Positions 18,448-28,584 of a DNA stretch of 64,000 nt are shown here, in pieces. Position numbers and translations under genes: made by a program. The notes below the pieces were generated by a model that was given only the letters and a program-made list of their open reading frames with translations, made no database searches and had not been told where the DNA came from. The stretch is from JAJCYL01 sp963664285 (GTDB lineage: Bacteria > Bacteroidota > Bacteroidia > Cytophagales > Cyclobacteriaceae): positions 1 through 64,000 of the forward strand of contig CAXXNX010000068.1 in assembly GCA_963664285.2 (NCBI GenBank), given 5' to 3'. Numbering within the stretch: the first letter of the stretch is position 1; the number at the start of each line of letters is the position of its first letter.

Positions 18448-19425
18448 ATGGCTAGAATAAAGTATTATTACGATACTGAGACCTATAAGTATGAACGGGT
18501 TAAAGTCAGTACTTGGGATGTAACACTTAACTTTCTGGGGTTTTTATCGGTAGCCTTAATCCTGGCAATTGGTATACTATTTGCCTATTCTACATATTTC
18601 GATTCTCCAAAAGAAGCGCTTCTGAAGAAGCAAAATGACGAATTGAAGTTCCATTATGAGCTATTGCAGAAAGAAATGGACAATACCAACCAAATGTTAA
18701 CCTCACTTCAGGGCAGAGATGACAATATTTACCGGGTAATCTTTGAAGCCGACCCTATTCCTCAATCAATCAGGAATGCCGGCATTGGAGGTTCTGATCG
18801 TTATCGTCACCTGACAGAAGCTAATCTGGAGAACGAAGATATGGTGGTCAACACGTACCGGAAAGTGGATCAACTGAAGAAAAAGATGTATATCCAGACC
18901 ATGTCTTACGACGAAATCGTGAACATGGCCACTAATAAAGCAGAGCTACTGGCATCGATCCCCGCAATCCAGCCGGTTTCTAATAAGGAATTGAAGCGGC
19001 TATCTTCGGGATTCGGCATCCGTATGGACCCAATTTATAAAGTGCGCAAAATGCACCCAGGTTGTGACTTCTCGACTCCAACGGGCACTCCCATTTATGC
19101 TACTGGTGACGGAGTAGTCACTGTAGTGAAGACAAGTTACGGGGGTTACGGTAAGCAAGTGAAGATTGATCATGGCTTTGGTTATGTCTCGCGATACGGT
19201 CACATGTCAGCATTCACTGTCAAGCGAGGACAGAAGGTGAAGCGAGGTGAGATCATTGGTTTTGTGGGCAATACGGGTAAATCAACCGCTCCGCACCTGC
19301 ATTATGAGGTGCATAAAGATGGTAAGAAAGTGAACCCGGTGCATTACTTCTTCCAGGACTTGACTGCCGAAGAGTATGAGAAGATCCTGATCCTGGCTTC
19401 TATTGAGAACCAGTCTTTAGGTTAA
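18448..19425 (+). CDS. M23 family metallopeptidase (LytM-like), membrane-anchored
   Basis: The 325-residue protein has one N-terminal membrane segment (about residues 27-50), then a coiled-coil region (EALLKKQNDELKFHYELLQK). A C-terminal LytM/M23 domain follows. Zinc ligands are visible: the HxxxD of MHPGCDFSTPTG and the HLH of STAPHLHYEVHKDG, with HGFGYVSRYGHMSAF between. Such proteins are peptidoglycan endopeptidases or, when degenerate, activators of amidases in division. Here the metal ligands are complete, so it is probably catalytic in the periplasm. The short MARIKYYYDTETYKYERV N-terminus is typical of a Bacteroidota subgroup. Confidence 0.93.
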   Translation: MARIKYYYDTETYKYERVKVSTWDVTLNFLGFLSVALILAIGILFAYSTYFDSPKEALLKKQNDELKFHYELLQKEMDNTNQMLTSLQGRDDNIYRVIFEADPIPQSIRNAGIGGSDRYRHLTEANLENEDMVVNTYRKVDQLKKKMYIQTMSYDEIVNMATNKAELLASIPAIQPVSNKELKRLSSGFGIRMDPIYKVRKMHPGCDFSTPTGTPIYATGDGVVTVVKTSYGGYGKQVKIDHGFGYVSRYGHMSAFTVKRGQKVKRGEIIGFVGNTGKSTAPHLHYEVHKDGKKVNPVHYFFQDLTAEEYEKILILASIENQSLG

Positions 19426-19459
19426 GGGCACTTTAAGATAAAGAGATACATGATATTGA

Positions 19460-19491
19460 GGCTGACTGAAAGGTTGGCCTTTTTTATTTTT
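19460..19491 (+). terminator. Rho-independent terminator after the M23 gene
   Basis: GGCTGACT (19460-19467) pairs, with some G-U pairs, with GGTTGGCC (19472-19479) around a GAAA loop. A run of T follows at once (19480-19491). It lies 35 bases after the M23 stop codon. Confidence 0.8.
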
Positions 19492-19588
19492 AGGAATTTG
19501 TCATTTCGAGCGAAGTAAACATCACGGCCTTCATTTGCTTCGTTTAGTTTGGATCAAGACAAAGAAATGAAGTTTATTTTTACACCCA

Positions 19589-20771
19589 ATGCCAAATAAA
19601 AACCATAAAGCTTCATTTATCTTTGCCATCGCAATCCTCGCAATCTCCAGTTGTAAAACCTCCAGGACCCTCACATCTACCAGAACAACGCCGACAGATA
19701 CGTCAACCTTATCAATTGATTCAGCGGCCCTGATCGCAGACATCCCACTTGAAATCGATTCGGCGCTGATCCCTCCTATTATCACTTACAAAGACACCAT
19801 CACCGTCATTGGTGTGGGTGATATCATGATGGCTACCAACTTCCCGTCAGATGATTACCTCTCCCCCAACAATGGCAGTGATCTCTGGGCAGAAGTAAAT
19901 GACACCCTAAACCAGGCTGATATCACTTTCGGTAACCTGGAAGGTGTAATTCTCAATGACGGGGGTTGAAGAGAAGGAATGCCGCAATCCGAAAGTATGT
20001 TACCTATTTAGAACACCGGTGAGCTATGCTCAAAATCTGGTCGATGCCGGCTTCGACGTGATGAGTCTCGCCAACAACCATGCCGGCGACTTCGGTGATA
20101 CCGGTAGAAAAAGCACAATGTCAGTCCTCGATTCACTGGGGATAAACTATGCTGGATTGCTGGCCGTTCCCTACACTACTTTTAAGGTTGAGGGCCTTAC
20201 AATCGGTTTTGCAGCCTTTGCCCCCAATAAGGGAACGGTCAGTATCCATCAACCGAATCGAATTAAAGAGATCTTCGCTCATCTTGATAGTGTTTCTGAT
20301 ATTGTAATTGCTTCTTTTCATGCCGGGGCTGAAGGGCAAGATCACCTCCATGTACCGCGAACTACAGAAACCTACTATGGTGAAAACCGCGGCAATGTTT
20401 ATGAACTTGCACACCTGATGATCGACGCCGGAGCAGATATCATTTTTGGCCATGGTCCTCATGTTCCGCGGGCTATTGACCTATATAATAACCGCGTCAT
20501 TGCTTATAGCCTTGGTAATTTTTGTACCTACGGACGATTCTCGCTTCGTGAGGAAAAGGGCATTGCACCAATTCTAAGAGTGCAAACAGACAGGCAGGGG
20601 AAATTTTTATCAGGAAGAATCCTTCCGGTAAAGCTTATTGATCGCGGGCATCCTATATTTGACGATAATGCGGCAGCAACTAAGCTCATACAGACCCTGA
20701 CGCAAGAAGATTTTCCTGAAATTCCACTAATGATTGACGAATCTGGTCGAATTACTTATATTGAAAATTGA
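19589..20771 (+). pseudogene. CapA-like metallophosphatase lipoprotein, one frameshift
   Basis: Two overlapping frames (19589-19969 and 19956-20771) make one protein of about 390 residues. The N-terminus is a lipoprotein signal with the lipobox at LAISSC. The fold is that of CapA/PgsA-type calcineurin-like enzymes: VIGVGDIMMATN, FGNLEGVILND, SLANNHAGDFGDTG, IASFHAGAEG, IIFGHGPHVPRAIDLY and YSLGNFCTYG. The frame is lost in a G-run at about 19960-19965 (NDGG should continue VEEKECRNPK). One homopolymer indel is easily an assembly error, so the gene may be functional. CapA proteins act in polyglutamate capsule or envelope polymer metabolism; the target here is unknown. Confidence 0.85.
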
Positions 20772-20786
20772 TTTTTAAAAGTACCT

Positions 20787-21125
20787 GTGCCTTACAAGGA
20801 AAAAGAGATTGAAAAACGATACTATTCAATCGGCGAAGTAGCCGAGGATTTGGGTGTCGCTACCTCTCTTATTCGCTTTTGGGAGGGTGAGTTTGATATA
20901 ATCAAGCCTAAAAAAAACCGCAAGGGTAACAGGCAATTCACCAAAATAGATATTGATCATGTAAAGCTGATCTATCACCTGGTCAAGGAACGTGGATACA
21001 CGCTTCAGGGTGCCAGAGATCTGATCAAGAACGACGGCAGCGTTGCCAAGGACAAACTTGATATCATTAATTCTCTAAGAAAAGTACGTTCCTTCCTGAC
21101 AGAACTGAAAGAACAACTTCACTGA
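20787..21125 (+). CDS. MerR family transcriptional regulator
   Basis: The 112-residue protein is a minimal MerR-type DNA-binding domain. The winged helix is YYSIGEVAEDLGVATSLIRF followed by WEGEFDIIKPKKNRKGNRQF, and a helical segment follows (IYHLVKERGYTLQGARDLIK). There is no C-terminal effector domain. This short form is the common MerR protein of Bacteroidota found between envelope genes and dprA. GTG at 20787 is the likely start. It lies 15 bases after the CapA-like gene and 16 before dprA, consistent with one transcript. Confidence 0.9.
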   Translation: MPYKEKEIEKRYYSIGEVAEDLGVATSLIRFWEGEFDIIKPKKNRKGNRQFTKIDIDHVKLIYHLVKERGYTLQGARDLIKNDGSVAKDKLDIINSLRKVRSFLTELKEQLH

Positions 21126-21141
21126 TAGTCACATTGCTTAA

Positions 21142-22254
21142 ATGAAAGACGACTTACGCTATCAGGTTGCATTAAACATGTTGCCTGGTATTGGTTCAGT
21201 TATAGCCAAGCAACTGGTTAGTTACTGTGGGTCAGTCCGGGACATCTTCAAGACAACCAAGTCTAAGTTGAGTAGGATTCCAGGTATCGGGCCAAAAATT
21301 ATATCATTGATCAGGAATAGTGATCTGCTGGAAGCTGCGGAGAAGGAAATTGAGAAATGCATCAAAAATAATGTCCGGATCCTCTTCTACACTCACAAAG
21401 ATTATCCTTATAAATTGAAGCAAACTATTGATGGCCCACTAGTGATCTACACTACAGGGGAGGGAGAAATCAACCCTAGCCGGGCAATTGCCATCGTTGG
21501 TACCAGGCCAAGCCACTGAGTATGGTAAGTCAGTCACTGAGCAGTTAGTAAATGACCTGGGCCATACGGTGTCGCCATCATTAGCGGACTAGCCTATGGT
21601 ATTGACATAACAGCTCATAAAGCTGCTATCGAAGCCGGCATTCCAACGCATGCAGTATTGGGCAGTGGTGTAGATGTGATTTATCCCGCCTTGCACCGTG
21701 AGATCGCACTGAAATTACAGGCCAATGGCACATTGATCAGTGAGTATCCTTTAGGCACCCAACCTGAAGCTTATCATTTCTCGGCACGCAATCGCATCAT
21801 TGCCGGCATGTCTGATGCTGTAGTGGTAATCGAAGCAGCCGAAAGAGGTGGCGCACTGATCACTGCTGACATTGCCAATTCATACGACCGCGAAGTATTT
21901 GCCCTGCCCGGGAATCTAGATCACCGTTTTTCTGTAGGCTGCAACAAACTCATCCAGCAACAGAAAGCCATCATATTCACCAATGTTGAAGACCTGATAA
22001 AAGAACTGAATTGGGATATAAAAGAAGATGGTCTGGTTAAAAATCGCGATCAGTCATTAGCGTCTTTTTCAGAGGAAGAAAAACTGGTGATCAATCTGCT
22101 CACTGCAGAAAAGAAAGGCCTTGAAATAGACAAACTAGCCTGGAAATCACAATTGAGAGTCAATCAACTGGCCAGTGTGTTACTCTCGTTGGAATTTAGT
22201 GGAGTTGTGAAGTCTTTGCCGGGTAAGAAATATCAACTACGAAGTAGGTTTTAA
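21142..22254 (+). pseudogene. dprA: DNA processing protein DprA, two frameshifts
   Basis: DprA loads RecA onto incoming single-stranded DNA in transformation. The N-terminal part (21142-21519) has helix-hairpin-helix motifs (NMLPGIGSVIAKQL, LSRIPGIGPKIISLI) and reaches AIAIVGTR. There an extra C shifts the frame; the true sequence continues QATEYGKSVTEQL. About 60 bases on, a missing C shifts it again (GPYGVAIISGLAYGID is the expected Rossmann motif). From 21658 the frame is open through SARNRIIAGMSDAVVVIEAA and a C-terminal winged-helix domain. The two C-run indels nearly compensate each other and both could be assembly errors. Confidence 0.9.
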
Positions 22255-22255
22255 A

Positions 22256-22356
22256 AGAACCAAGAATATAAAGCCAAAATTTTTAGACTAAATCCCACAA
22301 ATCAACTAGACCGGAAATTGATTGACAATCAGTCCTGTCTCTACTATCTTGGTTCT
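22256..22356. repeat. Nested inverted repeat between dprA and the TonB-domain gene
   Basis: AGAACCAAGA (22256-22265) is the exact reverse complement of TCTTGGTTCT (22347-22356). Inside, AGACCGGA and TCCTGTCT form a second pairing with one mismatch. The roughly 100-base segment could fold as a branched hairpin. It may be a terminator-like or regulatory RNA structure or a small mobile palindrome. Confidence 0.4.
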
Positions 22357-22648
22357 AAGAATCCTTTTAAAGTTTGAATAAAAAGAAATCCTCCATTCCC
22401 CTGCAAGCGCCGGAATACCGCGGTGGTAAAAAGTCAATGTTAAAATTCATTGATGAAAACCTGAAATATCCTGAGGAAGCTCTTCATCAAAGAATAGAGG
22501 GTACAGTTCATTTAGAGTACGTTGTGAACGGGCTGGGTAAAATCGTAAACGTGAAATTATTGGAGGGAATTGGCTATGGTTGTGATGAGGAAGCGATCCG
22601 TTTGATCAAATCATTGGTTTTTGAAAAAGTTTACAATAAAGGCCTTAA

Positions 22649-24269
22649 CCCGCATTATTCATAGGCCACCAATTTTGGGATTAATAATGGGTTGCTAACT
22701 ATTTTTGATTGGAGTGTATGTATTAATTTGAAGATCAACCAGGTTTCTGGATTTCAAAGGACATTAGAGCGTTTTTTTGTTAGAATTTTTCAATTTTCAG
22801 TCAAAGCTCTATTGTGTTCTTATGGAAGAACATTTTTTTGATTAAACCAAACCGTTTAACTGATCGGTCAGTTCACCGTAAGCAAATCGCCCAGCAGGTA
22901 TTGATATCTAAAGGCTCTTGAGAATTGTATTGTCAATGATCTTTTCCTTTCTTTCAGGCACGCCCCAACCTTCATCAGGTAAAGCCGGATATTGTCCACT
23001 TGCCATCGTTTAGCAAAGTGGTGTTTTGTTTTGGCAATTAATAATTTAATCTGCCGGAACATTTCATAACAGAGGGTAGCGATGATTAAACGCATGAAAT
23101 TGGCCCAGTAGCGATGACAGGAAAGCCGGTCGGAATAAGTCATGTTTTTGAGTTCCTTTATTCGATTTTCACTGGCATCACCTCGCTTGACATAAAAATC
23201 AAAGTAAATCTGTTGAGCGGTCATCGCTTCAAAGTTGCTCACAAAGTAACGGACATTCATTCCTTTTCCGGTAGACTCCACTTTGGCGTACAGCTTTTCA
23301 GAACGATCCCAGCTTTTGGCCTGGTAAGTAAACGGGCCAACAAACTCTTGATGTTTGATGATTTTTGAAGCATATTCCTTTTTTACTTCAATGATAGTCT
23401 GTTTGGTAAAAGTCTTTAAAACTTCATTACTACTAATACCTAAACAAAATTGAAGGTCAAACTGCTTAGCTATCCGATAAAAAGATGCTCCTGAAAAGCC
23501 ACTATCCGCTCGAATAAGGATCTTTACTGAGGGCAGTTTTTTTCTGATTTTAATGACAATCCTTTTCAATAAGGCCACAAACCATTTGTTGGAGTGACAA
23601 TTGCCCGGACGTAGTACTGGTAAAATGACCTGACCGGTGTTCCCGTCCTTAAAGAACAACTCATGGTACATAGTCTGTCCATAATAGCCATTATACAAAC
23701 TGAGTTGTTGGGATCCATGAGTAGGGTCATCGGTACCATCTACATCAATGATGATTTGACCAGTCTTCTCTTTCAACTCCTCTACATAACGGTCTACAAA
23801 CCATTGACTCATCTGGTAGATCAGACTCCGATCGGCCTTGTTTTCAAATCGACTTAAAGTAGGCTGGGAACATAATCCGCTATCTAGTACTTTACGGATC
23901 ACCGGATCCTCTCGGAGTTTTTGTTCGTCATTGCAATCCTGATAGCCCTGCATCATTAAAAACACCCGTTGGCGAAGCATTTCTTCATAAGTGTATTCGA
24001 TAAAAAAGGGGTTTCGATAGTCAGGAATCAGTGCGGCGAAGCTTTTTAATAGACCAGTCTTTCTCTCTACTTTTTCACTTAACAATATCGCTCCGTCTGA
24101 GCTAATCACTGATGCTGAAAAATCAAATTTAAAAGCTTGTTTTCCTCGATAAAATACGGTATCTTTTTCCTTATATTCAGGCATAAATTAATTGCTTATT
24201 TTGTTGTCTAACTATCTCAATATAAGCAATTTATGCCTGTTTTTTATTGTCTACTATGAATTTTTCGGG
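22649..24269 (-). mobile_element. IS1380-like element, copy 2 (1621 bp)
   Basis: This is the same element as copy 1 in reverse orientation, with identical length and ends (CCCGCATTATTCATAG and its partner CTATGAATTTTTCGGG). TTAA flanks it at 22645-22648 and 24270-24273. It interrupts the TonB-domain gene, whose reading frame is restored when the element and one TTAA are removed. Confidence 0.95.
22868..24184 (-). CDS. IS1380 family DDE transposase, copy 2
   Basis: This 438-residue protein differs from copy 1 at only a few positions (Val for Ala near residue 26, Asp for Asn at 93, Met for Ile at 309). The catalytic segments are the same: IIIDVDGTDDPTHG, LIRADSGFSG and RGDASENRIKELK. It is full length and intact, so it could act on all three copies. 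Confidence 0.95.
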   Translation of the reverse strand: MPEYKEKDTVFYRGKQAFKFDFSASVISSDGAILLSEKVERKTGLLKSFAALIPDYRNPFFIEYTYEEMLRQRVFLMMQGYQDCNDEQKLREDPVIRKVLDSGLCSQPTLSRFENKADRSLIYQMSQWFVDRYVEELKEKTGQIIIDVDGTDDPTHGSQQLSLYNGYYGQTMYHELFFKDGNTGQVILPVLRPGNCHSNKWFVALLKRIVIKIRKKLPSVKILIRADSGFSGASFYRIAKQFDLQFCLGISSNEVLKTFTKQTIIEVKKEYASKIIKHQEFVGPFTYQAKSWDRSEKLYAKVESTGKGMNVRYFVSNFEAMTAQQIYFDFYVKRGDASENRIKELKNMTYSDRLSCHRYWANFMRLIIATLCYEMFRQIKLLIAKTKHHFAKRWQVDNIRLYLMKVGACLKERKRSLTIQFSRAFRYQYLLGDLLTVN

Positions 24270-24438
24270 TTAACACTCGAACCAAGAGATCGTTGATAAT
24301 CCATTTCAGACTGCCTAAAAAGAAAAGTGTGCAATTGAATTATCAGTTGGTCAGTAGCAAGCCCAAGGTTACAGCTCCTCGAAACAAGCCAACCGCTACC
24401 TATCAGATCAATATCACCATTCCAAACAAAAACCGCGG

Positions 24439-26886
24439 TTAGGATATATGAAATACACGTTTTACTCGATTGCCAACGTTAGTCAGTATCTCGTATGGTA
24501 TGGTACCAATCGAATCTGCCAGTGATTTGACTGACAGTTCAGTTCCAAAAACAATAACCTCATCCCCTTCCCGGGCATCAATGCCGGTAACATCAACCAT
24601 TGTCATGTCCATACAAATATTCCCTACCACTTTTGCCATTTTGCCGTCAACAATCACTTTACCCACTCCATTTCCAAATCTCCGATCATAGCCGTCGGCA
24701 TAGCCAATGGCCAGGGTTGCTATAGTAGTAGGTTTTTGTGCAACAAAAGCTCTTCCATACCCCACTGATTCACCTCTTTCAATCTCTTTTATTTGTGAAA
24801 TGGAAGTCTTGAGGGTGCTTACCTCTTGTAAATGCTCCTGCATTTCCGGATCCGGATCAATACCATAAAGTCCGATACCCAAACGCACCATGTCCAAATG
24901 ATATTTCGGAAATCGTGAGATTCCCGAGGAATTCAATACATGCTTTAGTGGTTGTCTATTTATGGCTGAACCAATTTTATCATAAACAGCCTGGTATGAC
25001 TCAACCTGTAGAATGGTAAAATTATCCTTACCCTCATCTTCAGATGCCGACAAATGTGTGAAAATGCTGGCAACATCTATCCCCGGATGTCCTTTTAAAA
25101 TAGCGATCAGATCATCAATATCATTATTTGAGAACCCCAGTCTGTGCATGCCAGAGTCTATTTTCAAATGGATCATAGGCATTTTAAGACCCTCAAAGGC
25201 GCCAATAAACCGGTTCAACTGACTAACAGAATATATCTCTGGTTCCAGGTTATAAGAATTCAGATGAATAAATGATTCGTGAGAAACGTTCATCACCATG
25301 ATTGGTAGTGTAATCCCTTTCTTGCGAAGCTCAATACCTTCATCAACGTAGGCTACGGCCAGGTAATCTACCCGGTGATATTGCAATACATTTGCAATCT
25401 CATAACTACCACCGCCATACGCCAGCGCTTTGACCATCACCATCAAACAACACCCAGGAATTATAAGACTTCGATAATAATTGAGATTTTCAGTCAAAGC
25501 ATTGATATCAACCTCAAGACGTGTGCCGTGGATCTTCTCCTGGAGCTGATTAACGATTTGCTCAAAAGCGAATGGCCTCGCTCCTTTAATAAGCAATGAC
25601 TTGTTGTCAAATTGATGTGCACTGAGCGCATTAATGAAGGCTCTAGTTTCCGGATAAAAAGTGCTCTTTATCTGAAAAGTCTCTTTTTGAGAACTGATCT
25701 CCGCTCCGATCCCAATAAGTTCATCAACCCCTCGTTCTCCAAGGAGGTCGCTAACTGCGCCATACAATTCTTCTTTGTTCCTATTGGCCTGAAGAATATC
25801 TGAGAGTATGAGGGTCTTTTTACGCTGACCTCCCTGCTGAGCCATAAAGTCAAGGGCTATTTCCAGGCTGGCCAGATCGTTATTGTATGAATCATCTATA
25901 AGATAACATCCATTTATCCCTCTTTTCAGTTCGAGACGCATATTCACGGGCTCAAGTAAGCTGACTGCTTGCTGAAGTGAATTCAGATTCATGCCTAGTT
26001 CGAGGTATGTCACGATGCAGTGGATCAGATTTTCCTGCGAAGTATAGTCTGGGAATTTGAATGCAAGCTCAATCCCATTCCAGGCTATGTAATTAGTATC
26101 AACTGAAAAGTTGTAGTTACTGTCTCTTCCAGATAACGACCAGGAGATACATTCCACCCCCGGGTTTGTCTTTTTGAATTTTTCTATAGCGACCACCACT
26201 CTTTCGTGATCACAGCAGTAAATCACTTTATTACAATGCCGGAATAACTTCAATTTTTCCTCTGCCTTGTCTTCCATTGATTTGAAACCCTGATCGTGCG
26301 CTGGTCCAAGGTTTGTCAAAATTCCGATTGTCGGCTGAATAACCTTTTCCAAATTGTCCATCTCCCCAGACTGGGATATTCCTGCCTCAAAAATCCCAAA
26401 TTCGTCACTATCAGTGATTTGCCAAACCGATAAAGGCACACCCACCTGGGAGTTATAGCTCTTGGGGCTCTTGACTACCTTGTGGGTCATTCCCAATAAC
26501 TGGCTTAACCATTCTTTGACAATTGTCTTACCATTACTACCAGTTATAGCAATAACAGGGATTTGATATTGTCGGCGGTGGTCACCGGTAATTGCTTGAA
26601 TTGCATCAATTACGTTTGTGACTTCAAGAACATTGCTTTCTTGCATTACATCTTTATAAACTGCGTCTTGTTTTGCAACAATAAATTGCCTGATACCTTT
26701 TCTAAAAACCTCAGCAATAAAGTCGTGACCATCGTGTTGGGTTCCTTCAATTGCAAAAAATATAGCACCCCGGTAATTCACCAATTTCCGAGAATCGATC
26801 AGTAAATGAGTAATCAGACGCTCATCCTGAAAGTGTCGTATCCTACCTGTACATATTTTTTTAAGATCATTAAAAAAGACACCCAT
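24439..26886 (-). CDS. Fused MurF (UDP-MurNAc-tripeptide D-Ala-D-Ala ligase) and alanine racemase
   Basis: The N-terminal half (about residues 1-450) is MurF, which adds D-Ala-D-Ala to the peptidoglycan precursor. It has the ATP loop AITGSNGKTIVKEWL and the Mur-ligase stretch YLIDDSYNNDLASLEIAL. The C-terminal half (about 455-815) is a PLP-dependent alanine racemase. Its PLP lysine lies in VMVKALAYGGG, and family motifs are VRLGIGLYGIDP, GYADGYDRRFGNG and VGNICMDMTMVDV. The fusion makes one enzyme supply and use D-alanine, and is characteristic of Bacteroidota. The ATG at 26886 is preferred to the TTG at 26892. It starts 2 bases after the upstream GNAT stop codon, implying translational coupling. 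Confidence 0.95.
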   Translation of the reverse strand: MGVFFNDLKKICTGRIRHFQDERLITHLLIDSRKLVNYRGAIFFAIEGTQHDGHDFIAEVFRKGIRQFIVAKQDAVYKDVMQESNVLEVTNVIDAIQAITGDHRRQYQIPVIAITGSNGKTIVKEWLSQLLGMTHKVVKSPKSYNSQVGVPLSVWQITDSDEFGIFEAGISQSGEMDNLEKVIQPTIGILTNLGPAHDQGFKSMEDKAEEKLKLFRHCNKVIYCCDHERVVVAIEKFKKTNPGVECISWSLSGRDSNYNFSVDTNYIAWNGIELAFKFPDYTSQENLIHCIVTYLELGMNLNSLQQAVSLLEPVNMRLELKRGINGCYLIDDSYNNDLASLEIALDFMAQQGGQRKKTLILSDILQANRNKEELYGAVSDLLGERGVDELIGIGAEISSQKETFQIKSTFYPETRAFINALSAHQFDNKSLLIKGARPFAFEQIVNQLQEKIHGTRLEVDINALTENLNYYRSLIIPGCCLMVMVKALAYGGGSYEIANVLQYHRVDYLAVAYVDEGIELRKKGITLPIMVMNVSHESFIHLNSYNLEPEIYSVSQLNRFIGAFEGLKMPMIHLKIDSGMHRLGFSNNDIDDLIAILKGHPGIDVASIFTHLSASEDEGKDNFTILQVESYQAVYDKIGSAINRQPLKHVLNSSGISRFPKYHLDMVRLGIGLYGIDPDPEMQEHLQEVSTLKTSISQIKEIERGESVGYGRAFVAQKPTTIATLAIGYADGYDRRFGNGVGKVIVDGKMAKVVGNICMDMTMVDVTGIDAREGDEVIVFGTELSVKSLADSIGTIPYEILTNVGNRVKRVFHIS

Positions 26887-26888
26887 AC

Positions 26889-27779
26889 TCAACCTACTGC
26901 TAATTGCATTTCAAACTGATCCAAGGTGTTGACAAATCCGACAGACTTAAGAAATGCTATTACTTCCATGTATTCCCGATTGATATTAATGACGGTTAAG
27001 GTCCTTTTAGATAGTGATTTGGCCTTGGTAAAAAGGGTTCGACCAATTCCCGAACGTCTAAAATTTTCCGAAACACAAAATTGTGTAATTCTCCCCAATG
27101 AAGGTTGAAATATGAGGTATCCAGCTAATTCTTCATTAATCCTCACTTCAAGGGTGGTTTCAAATTGAATATTGTGCCGCAATTGGTCATTAGTATCACC
27201 GAAAGAAGTACCACATTTACCGAGATCACAATATCTGTCAAGATTGGCATCAGGCACTGAAACAACTTTGTACGAGGCTGATCTCAGCTTTTCCGGATCT
27301 TTTAATTGGAAGCAAGTGAATCGTTTGGTTCTCCTAAATCCAATGTGCTCATAGACATGAATCGCCCGTTCGTTGGTTTCCAGCACTTCCAAAACACAGC
27401 GCTCAATGCCATCGCTTGATAACTCGGGTAAAATCTCTGCATATAATGAAGCCGTCAAGTGATTCCCCTGGTGACCAGGCAGCACGCCAGTTCCTCCATT
27501 GTAGGCCATTAATAAATTTTCATAGCGGTTTACTGCATGAAAAACAAATGCTATTAATTTTTGATTGGAAAATGCCCCGTAAGAATGCCTAAAACTAATG
27601 TGCACTTTATGCTTCATTTTCATTGTAAATTCGTCCAGGGTCAGGTTGTATGGAATGGCATAATCCGAAAATGACTCACCAAAGGTTCTGTGCATTTGGG
27701 TCATGTCTTCCTCTACCAAGGGTCGGATGGTATAGGAGTCCCTAACTTTCAAACCGAAAATTGATTCGATGGCTTTCAT
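26889..27779 (-). CDS. Tandem GNAT acetyltransferase domains
   Basis: The 296-residue protein carries two GNAT-like halves. The first (residues about 18-160) has GGTGVLPGHQGNHLTASL, an acetyl-CoA loop variant, and ends NERAIHVYEHIGFRRTKRF. The second (about 165-290) has ITQFCVSENFRRSGIGRTLF, a clear Q/RxxGxG-type pyrophosphate-binding loop. GNAT enzymes transfer acetyl groups to amines; the acceptor is unknown. The gene sits directly upstream of murF-alr with no gap, so it may be co-expressed with wall synthesis. Confidence 0.85.
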   Translation of the reverse strand: MKAIESIFGLKVRDSYTIRPLVEEDMTQMHRTFGESFSDYAIPYNLTLDEFTMKMKHKVHISFRHSYGAFSNQKLIAFVFHAVNRYENLLMAYNGGTGVLPGHQGNHLTASLYAEILPELSSDGIERCVLEVLETNERAIHVYEHIGFRRTKRFTCFQLKDPEKLRSASYKVVSVPDANLDRYCDLGKCGTSFGDTNDQLRHNIQFETTLEVRINEELAGYLIFQPSLGRITQFCVSENFRRSGIGRTLFTKAKSLSKRTLTVININREYMEVIAFLKSVGFVNTLDQFEMQLAVG

Positions 27780-27919
27780 TTAAAACGTTTGCAACAAATA
27801 ATTTGCAAAAAAGTGACTTTCTTAAACAAAGTAGCTACAAACTCAGTAATAACAAGAAGGCATTTGGTCAATTATGACAAATTTTAGTTATTTTCGTATC
27901 CGCCATCTTGTAAGCTATC

Positions 27920-28267
27920 ATGAAGGTGTCTTATCTTAAGAAAGCAATTTCATTATCACTTAGTGTAATCATGTTGATGGTCAGCCTTGGACTCGGGTTC
28001 AACACCTATGCGCAGGATGGCTCTCCAGACCTTTATATACCTTTGCGAATCGACGCTGAAGATGAAGAACCGGCTTTGGAAGAAGAATCATACATCTATG
28101 AAGAACAGTACTATGATGACGAGGAACAATACTACGAAGACAGAATAGAAGAAGATACCTCCTCGGTGTCAATGCTCACATTCAATTTCCTGTTCTACAT
28201 TGTATACAAGCTGAAATTCTCTGACAACGATAGTAAAGAAGAGAATGCTAAAACAGCAGACGACTAA
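27920..28267 (+). CDS. Small exported acidic protein
   Basis: The 115-residue protein has a signal peptide (about residues 1-31, ending LGFNTYAQ). A strongly acidic tyrosine-rich stretch follows (EDEEPALEEESYIYEEQYYD) and then a hydrophobic segment (VSMLTFNFLFYIVYKLKF). No family is recognised. Its stop codon overlaps, tail to tail, the stop codon of the hisA relic. Confidence 0.7.
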   Translation: MKVSYLKKAISLSLSVIMLMVSLGLGFNTYAQDGSPDLYIPLRIDAEDEEPALEEESYIYEEQYYDDEEQYYEDRIEEDTSSVSMLTFNFLFYIVYKLKFSDNDSKEENAKTADD

Positions 28268-28584
28268 GCGGTAACTAAAAATTTCTCGAGATCTTTAAGA
28301 GTAATTTTACCTTCGTAAAAAGCTTTACCGAAAATAACACCCTGTACACCCATTTCGTCCAATTTTTCGATGTCCTTAGGGCGTCCTTGAAAATTAGTTC
28401 AGCGAGAAGAAAGAGGGGTTAAAAATGGGATCAGGATTTTCAATAGAGGAGAGATTGATCATCATACTGATTACCTGCTCTTGAAAGAGTACAATTTTTG
28501 TTACAAAATAGAGTTTGAAAGTGCGTTTTTGGTGTATAGACATAGTGCTTCCTTTGAAGTAGAAAACGAACTTTTGTTTTTTAG

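Larger units (their letters stand above)
22374..24442 (+). pseudogene. TonB C-terminal domain protein interrupted by IS1380
   Basis: The first part (22374-22648) encodes a TonB-type C-terminal domain: YRGGKKSMLKFIDENLKYPE, IEGTVHLEYVVNGLGKIVNV and GYGCDEEAIRLIKSL. It is cut at NKGLN by the IS1380-like element at 22649-24269. Removing the element and one TTAA gives GGC-CTT-AAC-ACT. The frame then continues TRTKRSLIIHFRLPKKKSVQ to a stop at 24442. TonB domains pass energy to outer-membrane receptors, but this protein has no membrane anchor. It belongs to the single-domain group common in Bacteroidota. The start is uncertain; only a TTG at 22374 is available. Its stop overlaps the stop of the convergent murF-alr gene. 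Confidence 0.88.
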
